This document shows positions 26,070 to 34,467 of a DNA stretch of 64,000 nt, piece by piece. Each line of letters begins with the position of its first letter. The first letter of the stretch is position 1. The notes beneath the pieces were generated by a model. It saw only the letters and a program-made list of their open reading frames with translations, was not told the origin of the DNA and searched no databases. The stretch is from Lysobacteraceae bacterium PS02340 (GTDB taxonomy: Bacteria > Pseudomonadota > Gammaproteobacteria > Xanthomonadales > Xanthomonadaceae): assembly GCA_029959605.1 (NCBI GenBank), contig JASCOC010000005.1, forward strand, positions 124,001-188,000. The letters run 5' to 3'. Position numbers and translations under genes: made by a program.

Positions 26070-26405
26070 ATGCCGCAACTGCTCACACCTGACGGCCGCT
26101 ATCTCATCGTGCGCGGTCGGCTGTGGCGCGCGAGCAATCCCGGGCTGCCGGAGGCGGAACGCCAGCGCCTGGTCGATGCGCTGATGGATGCGCGGCGTGC
26201 GGTGAAAGACGCGAAGCAGGCGGATGACGCCACTGCCCTGACGCAGGCGCGTCACGACGTGGACGTCGCGAAGCACGCACTCGGCGAACGCGGCCCCGTG
26301 TGGTGGAGCGATGGCACGCCGGACTACAACCGGCATCTGGCCAAGAATTCGCCGTATGCGGACTGGTACGCAGAACGCAGCGCGCACACGGACGCGTCCG
26401 GCTGA
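26070..26405 (+). CDS. Conserved hypothetical protein
   Basis: A 111-residue soluble protein with a conserved-looking start (GRYLIVRGRLWRASNPGLPE), a long charged helix (RQRLVDALMDARRAVKDAKQ) and a Trp-rich C-terminus (GPVWWSDGTPDYNRHLAKNSPYADWY). The pattern recurs in many proteobacterial hypothetical proteins that I recall only as uncharacterised. No signal peptide or membrane segment. ATG 26070 begins just downstream of the divergent lipoprotein promoter region. It ends 10 bp before the convergent serine hydrolase gene. Confidence 0.75.
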   Translation: MPQLLTPDGRYLIVRGRLWRASNPGLPEAERQRLVDALMDARRAVKDAKQADDATALTQARHDVDVAKHALGERGPVWWSDGTPDYNRHLAKNSPYADWYAERSAHTDASG

Positions 26406-26415
26406 TCGTGCGCCC

Positions 26416-27624
26416 TCAGGCTTCAGGCATGTCCGCCGCCACGGCATCCGCGAGACGCAGGACATCGCCGACGAAATCCGCGTAGTCGTCGACGGGAAAC
26501 GCATGCGTCTCCCGTCGATGGATGAGCCGCACCGCCACGATGTCCTGGGCAGGCACGATCACCAGGTGCTGGCCCAGATAGCCGTTCGCGGCGTAGGCAC
26601 GTACCGGCCCACGGGCTTGCGTGAACATGTCGCTGAGGCGGATGCCGCGTCCGGTGATCTCTTCGCCGTATCGCGCCGGCCACGTCGGCCCGAGTCGCTG
26701 CGCCAGGAAATCCGTCAGCGCGATCCGACTGCCGAACTGCATGCCGACGGTGGCGAGCAGTGCATCGCGCATATCCGGCGCGACGGCCTTGTCCGCGAGG
26801 AAGGCGCGTGCCTCGTCCTTGAGCGTGTAGCGCTCCCACGCGGCATGTCGCCACCACAGCAGGCCGACCTCAGGCGAGCGCGCGCTTTCCGCCGTCAGCA
26901 TCGCGGTGAAATCCTCGCCCAGAATGAGTCGGCCATCAGGCGCGATGCCCTTGTCCAGAATCAGACGCCCGAGTCTGGCGAGATCGCGGGCCGACAGGGC
27001 GAGCCCGGCCATGCCCATCGGTGTGCCCGCGGCATCGCGCATCCAGGTGTATTCGGTGATGCCCAGTGGCGCGAAGATCCGCGCTGCGACGTAGCGGTCG
27101 ATCGGCTCACCGGCCAGCGCGCCGACGATGCCTGTCAGCAGATTCGTCGCCTTGTTGTTGTAGGCGAAGGTCGTGCCGGGCGCGCTCGTCAGCTCCGCTG
27201 CCAACGCGAGTTGCACGAGGTCCGGTGCACTTTCGAGTTCGACACCGGCGTTCGGCACGTTCTGCAGGCCCGACGTGTGGTCGAGCAGCATCCGGATCGT
27301 GATCCCACGCTTCCGGCCCTGCGCCCACTCGGGATACACGGTGCTGACCGGCTGGTCGATGGAGCCCAGCTTTCCATCCTCGATCAGCAGCCCGATCGCC
27401 AGTGCGACGATCGATTTCGTGGCGGACATCAGTGTCACCGGTTCTGCGGACGTGGCCGCTTCGAACAACACCGTGTCGCCACGCAGGACTAGAACCGCGT
27501 CCGAATGCGAGGCCGCCGCTTTCGATTCGATGGTCGCGAGCGCGTCGGAGACCTGCGCCGCGTTCGCTGCAGGGATGCCCGAGGCGGCAAAACACAGAAT
27601 CGCCGTCGCAAGAAGGATGCGCAT
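26416..27624 (-). CDS. Secreted serine hydrolase, class C beta-lactamase family
   Basis: A 402-residue protein with signal peptide (MRILLATAILCFAASG...ANAA) and a penicillin-binding/beta-lactamase-C fold. The SxxK motif is SATK (Ser67, Lys70); YNN supplies the Tyr-x-Asn motif; other family segments are LLDHTSGL and PLGITEYTWMRDAAG. The KTG-like third motif is not obvious in the C-terminus (GYLGQHLVIVPAQDIVAVRL). It is more likely an esterase, peptidase or carboxypeptidase-like enzyme than a true beta-lactamase. ATG 27624 gives the cleaner signal peptide; a TTG at 27645 is an alternative. Confidence 0.87.
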   Translation of the reverse strand: MRILLATAILCFAASGIPAANAAQVSDALATIESKAAASHSDAVLVLRGDTVLFEAATSAEPVTLMSATKSIVALAIGLLIEDGKLGSIDQPVSTVYPEWAQGRKRGITIRMLLDHTSGLQNVPNAGVELESAPDLVQLALAAELTSAPGTTFAYNNKATNLLTGIVGALAGEPIDRYVAARIFAPLGITEYTWMRDAAGTPMGMAGLALSARDLARLGRLILDKGIAPDGRLILGEDFTAMLTAESARSPEVGLLWWRHAAWERYTLKDEARAFLADKAVAPDMRDALLATVGMQFGSRIALTDFLAQRLGPTWPARYGEEITGRGIRLSDMFTQARGPVRAYAANGYLGQHLVIVPAQDIVAVRLIHRRETHAFPVDDYADFVGDVLRLADAVAADMPEA

Positions 27625-27784
27625 TCGAATTTCCAGTCCGATCAACGATGCGCATGTTGACTACAGATGTAGTCATAATGCAGTGCCGAAGGTCACGGAG
27701 GGCTATTCGCGTCCCAGTCGCGCATCACGCGATCGCCGCTGATGCTTGCGATCGCTTCCGGTGCTGGTGCGGAACATCCTCCGC

Positions 27785-29113
27785 TCAACGCTGCTGCGAT
27801 TTCAGCCACTCCGTAGCGATGTCGATCGCGGTCTGCGCATCGTCCACCTGCACGTCGGGCGGCACGCCGTCCGGGTACGCCGCGCCCGCGCGATCGACGA
27901 ACGCCGCGGTCGTCAGCATCAGCACGCTGCCATCGGGCAGCGGGAATGTCTGGTTGGATGTCGCCAGTCCGGCGGTGGGCGTTCCGAAGAATCGCGTCCG
28001 GTCGCGTCGCTTGAATGCGATCGCGACCGCTTCGCCCGAACTCGCGGTGCGGGCACCGATGAGCACCGCCACCGGGACGTGGAGGAGGTCCGCGCTGCAG
28101 GCATCGATCGGTCGGGGCTTCCATGGGCTCGACGCGCCCGCACGATCCTTGAACGCGCCGATGTGTACATCGCCCAGCAATGGGCGCAAGCCTGCGAGCA
28201 TCGGCCACATCGCGCCACCGCCGTTTTCGCGCAGGTCGACGAGCCAACCGGAAGACGCCGCCGCGCTGTGCGACTCGATGGCCTGGCACAGGGCAGCGCT
28301 GATGATCCGGCCGGCCTCGCGATCGGAACCGCGCACGCCCGGCACCCGGACGTAGCCCACGCCATCGCGCACGTGCGCGTCGATCGACTGCGTCGCGACG
28401 GCACCGGCGCGATAGTCCGCCGCCGCTCGCCTGGGCAGGAGTGCACTGTGCCGGTCGCCGAGCACTTCGAGCACCGCTTCGATGTGCGCGTGCGCTTCCT
28501 GCGCGGGCGCGTCCTTCAAGGCCGGTGTCAAACGACGTGACTGCGCCGCCCAATCGACACGCGCGGTATCGAGCGCGTGCGCGCGGATTATCGAGATCGC
28601 CGTCTCCAGCAGCGCGTAGGCGGAACCGGTATCCCGCGCCGGCTCCAATGCCGTCAGTCTCAATGCAGTGGCGCGCACGGCACCCGCCGACTGCAGCGCG
28701 ACGCCGAACTTCAGATGCGTGGCGTCCATCGGGATGTACAACTGGAGCGTGCGCGGCTGTGCACCGTTCTGCAGCGTGACGGGGCGGCCGCCCGTGCTGA
28801 AAAACGCCAGACGTCCGGTAGGCCCGTCCGCACGCAACCACAGCGCCGCTGCGCCCGCACCGTGCGTGACCTCGAGCACGCCAGACAGTTCGACTTCGCG
28901 ACCACGGAAGGCCGTCGCATCCACAGATGTGATCGCGCCGGATCCCCCTGGGCCTGTCACCTCGGTCGACAGTGTCACCGTCGCGCCGCCGGCCGCACTC
29001 GGGTCGCCCGCGGCCTGCACGACCGATGTCGGGTGCATCGGCGACCACGTGACCGCGGCGTGTGCAATGAAACTCCACAGCAAGAGCGCAAGCAGACATC
29101 CTGTCCGACGCAT
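27785..29113 (-). CDS. S41-family peptidase-like exported protein
   Basis: A 442-residue exported protein. After a signal peptide (MRRTGCLLALLLWSFIAHAA) comes a 180-residue beta-rich N-terminal domain, then a C-terminal domain of the tail-specific-protease (S41) fold: YVRVPGVRGSD, LVDLRENGGGAMWPMLAGL (the substrate-binding Gly-rich loop), VAVLIGARTASSGEAVAIAFK with the nucleophile Ser in TASSGEA, and FFGTPTAGLATSN. No PDZ domain is evident, so it resembles the short S41 hydrolases of proteobacteria. ATG 29113 yields the classical signal; ATG 29149 is an upstream alternative. Downstream of, and same strand as, the CIA30/quinone oxidoreductase pair. Confidence 0.83.
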   Translation of the reverse strand: MRRTGCLLALLLWSFIAHAAVTWSPMHPTSVVQAAGDPSAAGGATVTLSTEVTGPGGSGAITSVDATAFRGREVELSGVLEVTHGAGAAALWLRADGPTGRLAFFSTGGRPVTLQNGAQPRTLQLYIPMDATHLKFGVALQSAGAVRATALRLTALEPARDTGSAYALLETAISIIRAHALDTARVDWAAQSRRLTPALKDAPAQEAHAHIEAVLEVLGDRHSALLPRRAAADYRAGAVATQSIDAHVRDGVGYVRVPGVRGSDREAGRIISAALCQAIESHSAAASSGWLVDLRENGGGAMWPMLAGLRPLLGDVHIGAFKDRAGASSPWKPRPIDACSADLLHVPVAVLIGARTASSGEAVAIAFKRRDRTRFFGTPTAGLATSNQTFPLPDGSVLMLTTAAFVDRAGAAYPDGVPPDVQVDDAQTAIDIATEWLKSQQR

Positions 29114-29174
29114 CCGGTGACCGTGCCCGTGTCCGAAGCCAGCGCGCATCGTAGCGGCCGCGGGCGTCGCTCTG

Positions 29175-29675
29175 CTATCCGGCCACCGGCCTGATCCACT
29201 CGACGTCCAGCGCGAAGTCACCGGCCTGGCCATCGCCGATCAGCAATCCGATTTCTTCGACCTTCGACAGATCCAGCGTCGGGCCGTCGAGCACGGTGCC
29301 GCGATACGTCGGCTGCATGTCGGCGAACGCGACGTCGGCTTCGATCCAGTCGCCGGCGCGGGTCTCGAAGTCGCCACGCCAGGACACGTTCGAACCGCGA
29401 TGGCGTGCATCGGTGGCGATGCGCAGCTGGTAGGCGCGGCCATCGCCGCGGACGCGCAGCCGCATCGCGGTCGCGCTGTGGAGATCGAACGGGCCGCGGG
29501 CGCGGATCGAGGCGAAGCCGCCGTTGTCCTCCAGCGACGTGGCGCCGCTGAAGTGCAGCACGCCCGCACGTACCTCGACGCGACTGCGGGAGTGGCCACC
29601 CATCACATCGTCGTCGAGCGTGATCCAGTGCGCGTCGATCGCGCCGACGGGAAACCCGGCAGGCGTCGCGCTCAT
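29175..29675 (-). CDS. CIA30-family protein
   Basis: A 166-residue protein of the CIA30 fold (galactose-binding-like; named after the complex I assembly factor), with the recognisable WITLDDDVMGGHSRS, FSGATSLEDNGGFASIRA, GDGRAYQLRI and a terminal EEIGLLIGDGQAGDFALDVEWIRP split by a turn. Bacterial homologues are usually of unknown role. Its start codon overlaps the stop of the upstream quinone oxidoreductase gene (ATGA), so the two are translationally coupled. It likely assists or binds a redox partner, but that is inference. Confidence 0.88.
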   Translation of the reverse strand: MSATPAGFPVGAIDAHWITLDDDVMGGHSRSRVEVRAGVLHFSGATSLEDNGGFASIRARGPFDLHSATAMRLRVRGDGRAYQLRIATDARHRGSNVSWRGDFETRAGDWIEADVAFADMQPTYRGTVLDGPTLDLSKVEEIGLLIGDGQAGDFALDVEWIRPVAG

Positions 29676-30652
29676 GCGACCTCCAGCACGACCTTGCCGA
29701 AGTGCTCGCCGCTTTCGAGATACGCGTGCGCGGCGGCGGCTTCGGCCAGCGGGAACCTGCGATCGATGATCGCGTTGACGCGTCCGTCGGCGACCCACGG
29801 CCAGACGATGCGCTCGACGGCAACGGCCAGACGCGCTTTCTCGTCGGCGCTTCGCGGACGCAAGGTGGAGCCGGTGAGCACCGCCTGCTTCTGCATGATC
29901 TTCATCACCGGCACCTGCAGCACGGGGCCGCCGAGCGCCGCGATGTAGACGATGCGGCCTTTCGGATTCAGTGCGTCCAGCGTGGCGTCGAACGTCGGCG
30001 CGCCGACCATGTCCAGCGCCACGTCGATGCCGCCGTGCTCCTTCGCGATCGCACCGAACTCCATCGTCGAAGTGTCGACGGACACGTCCGCGCCGAGTGC
30101 ACGGGTCCGCGCCGCCTTGTCGGCGCCGCGGCTGCTCGCCAGCACGTGTGCGCCGGCGGCTTTGGCCATCTGGATCGCGGCCACGCCGATGCCCGAGGTC
30201 GCGCCGTGTACCAGCAGCCATTCGCCCGGCTGCAGCGCGCCGTGTTCGAACACGTTGGCGTAGACGGTGAACACCGTTTCCGGCAGCGCCGCGGCATGGG
30301 CCCAGTCGAGGCCGTCCGGGATCGGCAGCACGTGGCGCGCATCGGCCACGGCGTATTCGGCATAGCCACCCCCGCCCAGCAGCGCGCAGACGCGATCGCC
30401 TTCCTGCCAGCGCCCGGCGCCACGCACGATTTCACCCGAGACTTCGAGACCCAGCGTGTCGGGTGCGCCGGGCGGTGGCGGATAGGTGCCGCCGCGCTGG
30501 GCGATGTCCGGGCGATTGACGCCTGCCGCGCGCACGCGGATGAGCACTTCGCCGTCTGCGGGCACCGGCCGTGGCCGCTGCACCGGATGCAGCGCGGCGG
30601 CGTCCCCCGTGCCACCCCGGATGGCGATGGCGGTCATGGTCGGCTCTGGCAT
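29672..30652 (-). CDS. NAD(P)H quinone oxidoreductase (MDR superfamily, PIG3-like)
   Basis: A 326-residue zinc-independent medium-chain dehydrogenase/reductase of the quinone oxidoreductase type. Signatures: AAGVNRPDIAQRGGTYPPPPGAP (TP53I3/PIG3-like opening, here split), GDRVCALLGGGGYAEY, the nucleotide-binding VHGATSGIGVAAIQ, ASSRGADKAARTRALGAD and DMVGAPTF. Reduces quinones with NADPH, protecting against redox cycling. Start is 30652 or the in-frame Met at 30637 (MTAIAIRG). The CIA30 gene overlaps its stop codon by 4 bp. Confidence 0.93.
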   Translation of the reverse strand: MPEPTMTAIAIRGGTGDAAALHPVQRPRPVPADGEVLIRVRAAGVNRPDIAQRGGTYPPPPGAPDTLGLEVSGEIVRGAGRWQEGDRVCALLGGGGYAEYAVADARHVLPIPDGLDWAHAAALPETVFTVYANVFEHGALQPGEWLLVHGATSGIGVAAIQMAKAAGAHVLASSRGADKAARTRALGADVSVDTSTMEFGAIAKEHGGIDVALDMVGAPTFDATLDALNPKGRIVYIAALGGPVLQVPVMKIMQKQAVLTGSTLRPRSADEKARLAVAVERIVWPWVADGRVNAIIDRRFPLAEAAAAHAYLESGEHFGKVVLEVA

Positions 30653-30742
30653 GGCGGGATCCTGCGATCGCGAGCGGGGCTCGCAGAGGGCGCCACCGTA
30701 AACGCGCAGGCGTTGCGATCAGGTGTTGTCTGACCTCCGACC

Positions 30743-31027
30743 TCAGTTGATCGACTGCCCCGGGCTGGGCGTGTGGTTCGCCCGGTAGCGCGTGACGATC
30801 AGCATCTCCACCCCATGCACCCGCCCGATCGAGCGTGCCTCGTAAAGTTCCAGGGTGTCGGCGCGTCGCAGACGACACCAGCGCTTGAAATGCACCGCCC
30901 AGGCCCGATCCGGGGGCCGATTGCTCCGCGCCAGAAAGTCCTCCAGTGCGAACGTCTTCGACTCGCGGCCCATGGGGCTCGCTTCCCAGAACGGGATGTC
31001 CAGCAGCCAGTTGTATGTATCAGGCAC
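30743..31027 (-). CDS. Uncharacterised WCR-motif protein, paralogue of the gene at 39277
   Basis: A 94-residue soluble protein whose central block, WLLDIPFWE...FALEDFLARSN...AWAVHFKRWCRLRR...LELYEAR...GVEM, aligns over most of its length with the product at 39277-39573. Invariant Trp, Cys and Arg residues (FxRWCRxRR) dominate the shared block. No known domain recognised; no signal or membrane helix. GTG 31027 is chosen because GGGTGATGAC precedes it with good anti-16S pairing; the ATG at 31072 has no Shine-Dalgarno and its codons would overlap a 9-bp hairpin (31048-31070). Confidence 0.68.
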   Translation of the reverse strand: MPDTYNWLLDIPFWEASPMGRESKTFALEDFLARSNRPPDRAWAVHFKRWCRLRRADTLELYEARSIGRVHGVEMLIVTRYRANHTPSPGQSIN

Positions 31028-31047
31028 GTCATCACCCGTTGCTTCCA

Positions 31048-31070
31048 GCCGGGCGCTCGAGGCGCCCGGC
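31048..31070. other. Perfect hairpin upstream of the WCR-motif gene
   Basis: GCCGGGCGC/GCGCCCGGC, 9-bp stem and a 5-base loop (TCGAG). It sits between the end of the EAL gene and the WCR gene, both on the minus strand. It may end the EAL transcript or shape the leader of the small gene; no T-run follows on the minus strand. Confidence 0.55.
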
Positions 31071-31261
31071 ATCGTAGAGCGGCCGTCGTGGCCGCTACGG
31101 AGAACACCGCCTTACCGTCGGCTTCGTCTGCCTGGTGTTCCACATTGCGCAATGGATAGGCGCCGGACTGCCTGCACACGGTTCGTCCGACGCGCGTCGA
31201 TCATGGGTTCATTGACGCCTGGCTTTCGTTACGAATTTCTGCGCGCCGGTCCGCGGCCGCC

Positions 31262-33184
31262 TCACCGGGACGGCAGCGACTCCGATTCCGCGGGGGCCTT
31301 CAGCACCTGGCGCAGCGCCGCATTCGGCATCGCCTTGCCGTACAGCCAGCCCTGCAGGCGATGCACCCCGGCGGCCGCCAGCGAAGCGGCCTGCGCATGG
31401 GTCTCGACACCTTCCGCGATGACCTCGATTTCGAACGCAGCGGCGAGGCCGACCACCGCCCGCACGATGGCCAGATCCGCCGCGCTGTCGGGCATGCCTT
31501 CCACGAAGCTGCGGTCGATCTTCAGCGCATCCACGGGCAGGCGCTTGAGGTAGACCAGCGAGGCATACCCCGTCCCGAAATCGTCGATCGCCACCTGCAC
31601 GCCCATCTCTCGCAAGGGCCGCAGGATGTCGAGTGCATGGTCGATGTCGCGCATGAGCGTGGTTTCGGTGAGTTCCAGACTCAGTCGTGCGGGATCGAGC
31701 CCCGACGCGTCCAACGCGGCCTGTACGTCCTCCAGCAGGCCGGATTCGTCGAACTGTCGTGCCGACACATTCACCCGCACGCTCGGCGCGGTGCCTGCCG
31801 TGTTGGCCGGCCAGGTCGTCGCATCCTGACAGGCCTGACGCAACACCCAGCGTCCGACGTTCACCATCAGGCGGGACGGCTCCAGGACCCCGATGAATTC
31901 GCCTGCCACACGCAGCTGCTCTCCCGAGCGCCAGCGCAACAGCGCTTCGGCCGCCACCCACCGGCCGTGTCCGGCGTCGTATTCGGGCTGGTAGTGCAGC
32001 TCGAACTCGCCGTTGGCGAATCCGTCACGCAAGGCGCGCTCGAAGCGCAACGCCTCCACCAGCGAGGCATGGTGTTCGGTGTCGTAGATCGCGTAGCCGA
32101 ACCGACCGGCTGCGCGCGCCTGCGCGGCGGCCCCTTCGCCCTGCTGCAACAGCAGCAGGGCATCCTGGGCAACGGCCTGCTCGGCCACCGCGATGCCGAT
32201 GCTCGCACCCGGATCGACATCGGCGTGGTGCCAGTCCATCGACTCGAGCGTCGTGAGGATGGACTCGGCCAGACGGATCACGGTCCGCTTCGCCGGGTGG
32301 GTGCTGACCAGGAAACTGAATCCCTCGGCGCTGGTCCGCGCGAGCTCGGTGTCGTTGCCCATCAAGGGACGCAGGATCTGCGCGACGCGCCCCATCACCT
32401 CGTCCACACTCGGCGCACCTGGCGACCAGGCCACCCCTCGGCTCACGTCCATCTGCACATGCACGATGGCGAGGATCTCGTTCTTGCGAAGCGGGCCACC
32501 CAGAAAGCGCTGCCGGATCAGCTCGGTCATGTAGTCGCGGTTCGGCAGACCGGTTGCGCCGTCATGGAGCCGCAGATGCTCCACTTCGGCCTCGGCCCGT
32601 CGCCGCCGGGCGATCTCGAACGCCATCGCCACGTAATCGCCCATGCTCGCGGCGAACGTGGTTTCTTCGGGCGACCAGGTGCGTACGCCCTCCAGACTTT
32701 CATGGCAGATGACGCCCTGCAGCTCGCCACCGACGAAGGCCGGCGCGTCGAGCACACCATGGATGCGGTGGCGTTGCAGGTAATCGCGCAGCGCGAGATG
32801 CGAACGCGCCATCTCGGCATCGCGCTGCAATTCGTCTACTTCCAGTGTCCGTACATCCTTGAACGGCGCGATGTAATCGTCCTCGTCGAGCGGCAGCGTT
32901 TCCAGCGCGTCGAACGGGGCGCTGAGGCCCGACTTCGCGTCGTAGACGTGCAGGCAGCGCAGGCAGGACGCGGTGGCCTCGTAGTTCCACACGCTCACCC
33001 GCTCGATCTGCAGCGCGCTGGCCGCGGTCTGGCAGATCGCCCCGATGGCCGTCTCGAACGTGCACTCGGGGCTCCAGACCTGGCGCGTAAGGGCAACCAG
33101 CGCGCGCGTGAATCGCTCGCTCGCATTCTCTGCATCGGGTTGCAGCGCCGACGAGGGGACGGGCTTGAACATCTGCAATGTCAC
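31262..33184 (-). CDS. GAF-GGDEF(degenerate)-EAL c-di-GMP phosphodiesterase
   Basis: A 640-residue cytoplasmic signalling protein: GAF (about 25-190), a degenerate GGDEF (about 205-360; the signature region reads ARTSAEGFSFLV, so no cyclase activity) and a complete EAL domain (about 385-625). The EAL domain retains the catalytic set: AAEALLRW, VRVNVSAR (Asn), SLELTETTLM (Glu), AIDDFGTGYASL (Asp-Asp), DALKIDRSFV (Lys), VIAEGVET (Glu) and LQGWLYGKAMP (Gln). It should hydrolyse c-di-GMP to pGpG, with the GAF domain sensing an unknown ligand. GTG 33184 has a GGGGGTGG Shine-Dalgarno; ATG 33172 is possible. Confidence 0.93.
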   Translation of the reverse strand: MTLQMFKPVPSSALQPDAENASERFTRALVALTRQVWSPECTFETAIGAICQTAASALQIERVSVWNYEATASCLRCLHVYDAKSGLSAPFDALETLPLDEDDYIAPFKDVRTLEVDELQRDAEMARSHLALRDYLQRHRIHGVLDAPAFVGGELQGVICHESLEGVRTWSPEETTFAASMGDYVAMAFEIARRRRAEAEVEHLRLHDGATGLPNRDYMTELIRQRFLGGPLRKNEILAIVHVQMDVSRGVAWSPGAPSVDEVMGRVAQILRPLMGNDTELARTSAEGFSFLVSTHPAKRTVIRLAESILTTLESMDWHHADVDPGASIGIAVAEQAVAQDALLLLQQGEGAAAQARAAGRFGYAIYDTEHHASLVEALRFERALRDGFANGEFELHYQPEYDAGHGRWVAAEALLRWRSGEQLRVAGEFIGVLEPSRLMVNVGRWVLRQACQDATTWPANTAGTAPSVRVNVSARQFDESGLLEDVQAALDASGLDPARLSLELTETTLMRDIDHALDILRPLREMGVQVAIDDFGTGYASLVYLKRLPVDALKIDRSFVEGMPDSAADLAIVRAVVGLAAAFEIEVIAEGVETHAQAASLAAAGVHRLQGWLYGKAMPNAALRQVLKAPAESESLPSR

Positions 33185-33481
33185 TGGACCACCCCCGCGG
33201 GTCGAGGCGTAACGAGTCCATCCGGCGGATGCCCCGAGCGCTCATTCAGCACAGTACGCCTAAAGCAGGCGCATAGTCCCGCGCGCGCGGCGTACCGATC
33301 TGCGCGATGCCCGTTCCCACGACATCGCCGCCCTGGGACCCGCCTGGATGACGCCAGGACCCCACAGCGCCCTGGCCCCGTGGCGGCCGAATGTCGGCCC
33401 CGTGTCGGCTCCGGGTCGTAGCGCGATGCCGCGCGGCGGCGGGATGATGGGCGCCATCCGGGATCCACGAGTGAGGCACCC

Positions 33482-34030
33482 ATGCAGATCGACAGCGTTT
33501 ACCTCCGCGAGCTGCGGACCGGCCGCCGCTGGTCGCAAGAGCAACTGGCCGAGCTCAGCGGCCTGAACCTGCGGACCATCCAGCGGCTCGAATCCGGGGC
33601 GAAGGTATCGACCGAATCCCTGCGCGCCCTCGCAGCCGTGTTCGAAGTGCCAGCCGAGCGCCTGTTGCTGGGCACGCCCGCACCCGGCCAACCCGCGATC
33701 GCGGCGATGCGCGACGGCGTGCTGCGCGGCCTGGAGTTCACCGGCACCACCGGGCGCGCGGACTTCTGGTGGTTCGCGCTCGCCATGGCGATGGTACTGG
33801 CGCTCGCCGGTCTGCTCGGCGAGGCGACCGGCCCGCTGCCGTTGCAGCTCGCATCGCTGGTCGTGCTGCTGCCCTGGATCGCGGCCTGCACCCGGCGCCT
33901 GCGCGATGCCGGTTTCAGCCCGTGGTGGCAACTCATCAGCCTGGCGCCGGTCGGCGGCCTGCTCGTGCTGCTGTGGCTGCTGAGTTACCCGACGAAATCC
34001 GAGGCACCGCTGGTCGCATCTGCGGGTTGA
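33482..34030 (+). CDS. XRE-type HTH protein fused to a DUF805 membrane domain
   Basis: A 182-residue two-domain protein. Residues 1-62 are an XRE/Cro-type helix-turn-helix (YLRELRTGRRWSQEQLAELSGLNLRTIQRLESG, here split in two recognition helices). Residues 90-175 are a DUF805 membrane domain with two or three helices and the hallmark CTRRLRDAGFSPWWQL. The HTH thus sits on a membrane-anchored protein, a layout suggesting that DNA binding is tied to a membrane signal. Transcribed divergently from the EAL gene (297-bp gap, no gene seen). Targets unknown. Confidence 0.9.
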   Translation: MQIDSVYLRELRTGRRWSQEQLAELSGLNLRTIQRLESGAKVSTESLRALAAVFEVPAERLLLGTPAPGQPAIAAMRDGVLRGLEFTGTTGRADFWWFALAMAMVLALAGLLGEATGPLPLQLASLVVLLPWIAACTRRLRDAGFSPWWQLISLAPVGGLLVLLWLLSYPTKSEAPLVASAG

Positions 34031-34054
34031 GGCGGCGCGGCGGCCCGTGCGCGC

Positions 34055-34402
34055 TCAATACCCGCTCGCCTCGTACTCGCGCAGGAACACCTCCAGCGGC
34101 ACCAGCGCCTTCGGCGGCAGGTCTTCGTCCAGCAGCGGCGCGGTGTGGCGACGTGCGCCGATCCAGCGCGCCATGAACCGCTTGGCCTGCGCCGGCGACG
34201 CCGCGGTGCCGACGTATTCCCTGCGCCGCCACCTGAGCCAGTAGCGCCCGCTCGGATACACCGCGCCCACCGGTTTGCCCTTCCACATCAGCATCGTGAC
34301 GCCGGCGCACTCGCGCCAGTCGTAGAGCAGCGGAATCGTGCGCTGCACGCGCCGCGCCACGCCGATCTCTTCCCGCAGCAAGGGGTTGGTCTGCCATTCC
34401 AT
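34055..34402 (-). CDS. Uncharacterised protein
   Basis: A 115-residue basic, Trp/Arg-rich soluble protein: MEWQTNPLLREEIGVARRVQ, LYDWRECAGVTMLMWKGKPVGAVYPSGRYWLRWRRRE (split here by a proline turn) and a C-terminal PPKALVPLEVFLREYEASGY. It ends 24 bp from the convergent XRE-DUF805 gene and is preceded on the same strand by the DUF5916 gene, not by an obvious promoter. No family recognised. Start ATG 34402. Confidence 0.62.
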   Translation of the reverse strand: MEWQTNPLLREEIGVARRVQRTIPLLYDWRECAGVTMLMWKGKPVGAVYPSGRYWLRWRRREYVGTAASPAQAKRFMARWIGARRHTAPLLDEDLPPKALVPLEVFLREYEASGY

Positions 34403-34467
34403 GGCCGCAGCGTGGCCGGTGGCCGCCTCAGCGGCTGAGACGCGGCGCGCCCGGCTCGCGATGCGCG

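Noticed and set aside
31361-33421. A 686-codon open frame on the plus strand
   Set aside because: Antisense to the EAL gene, which shows a complete catalytic motif set.
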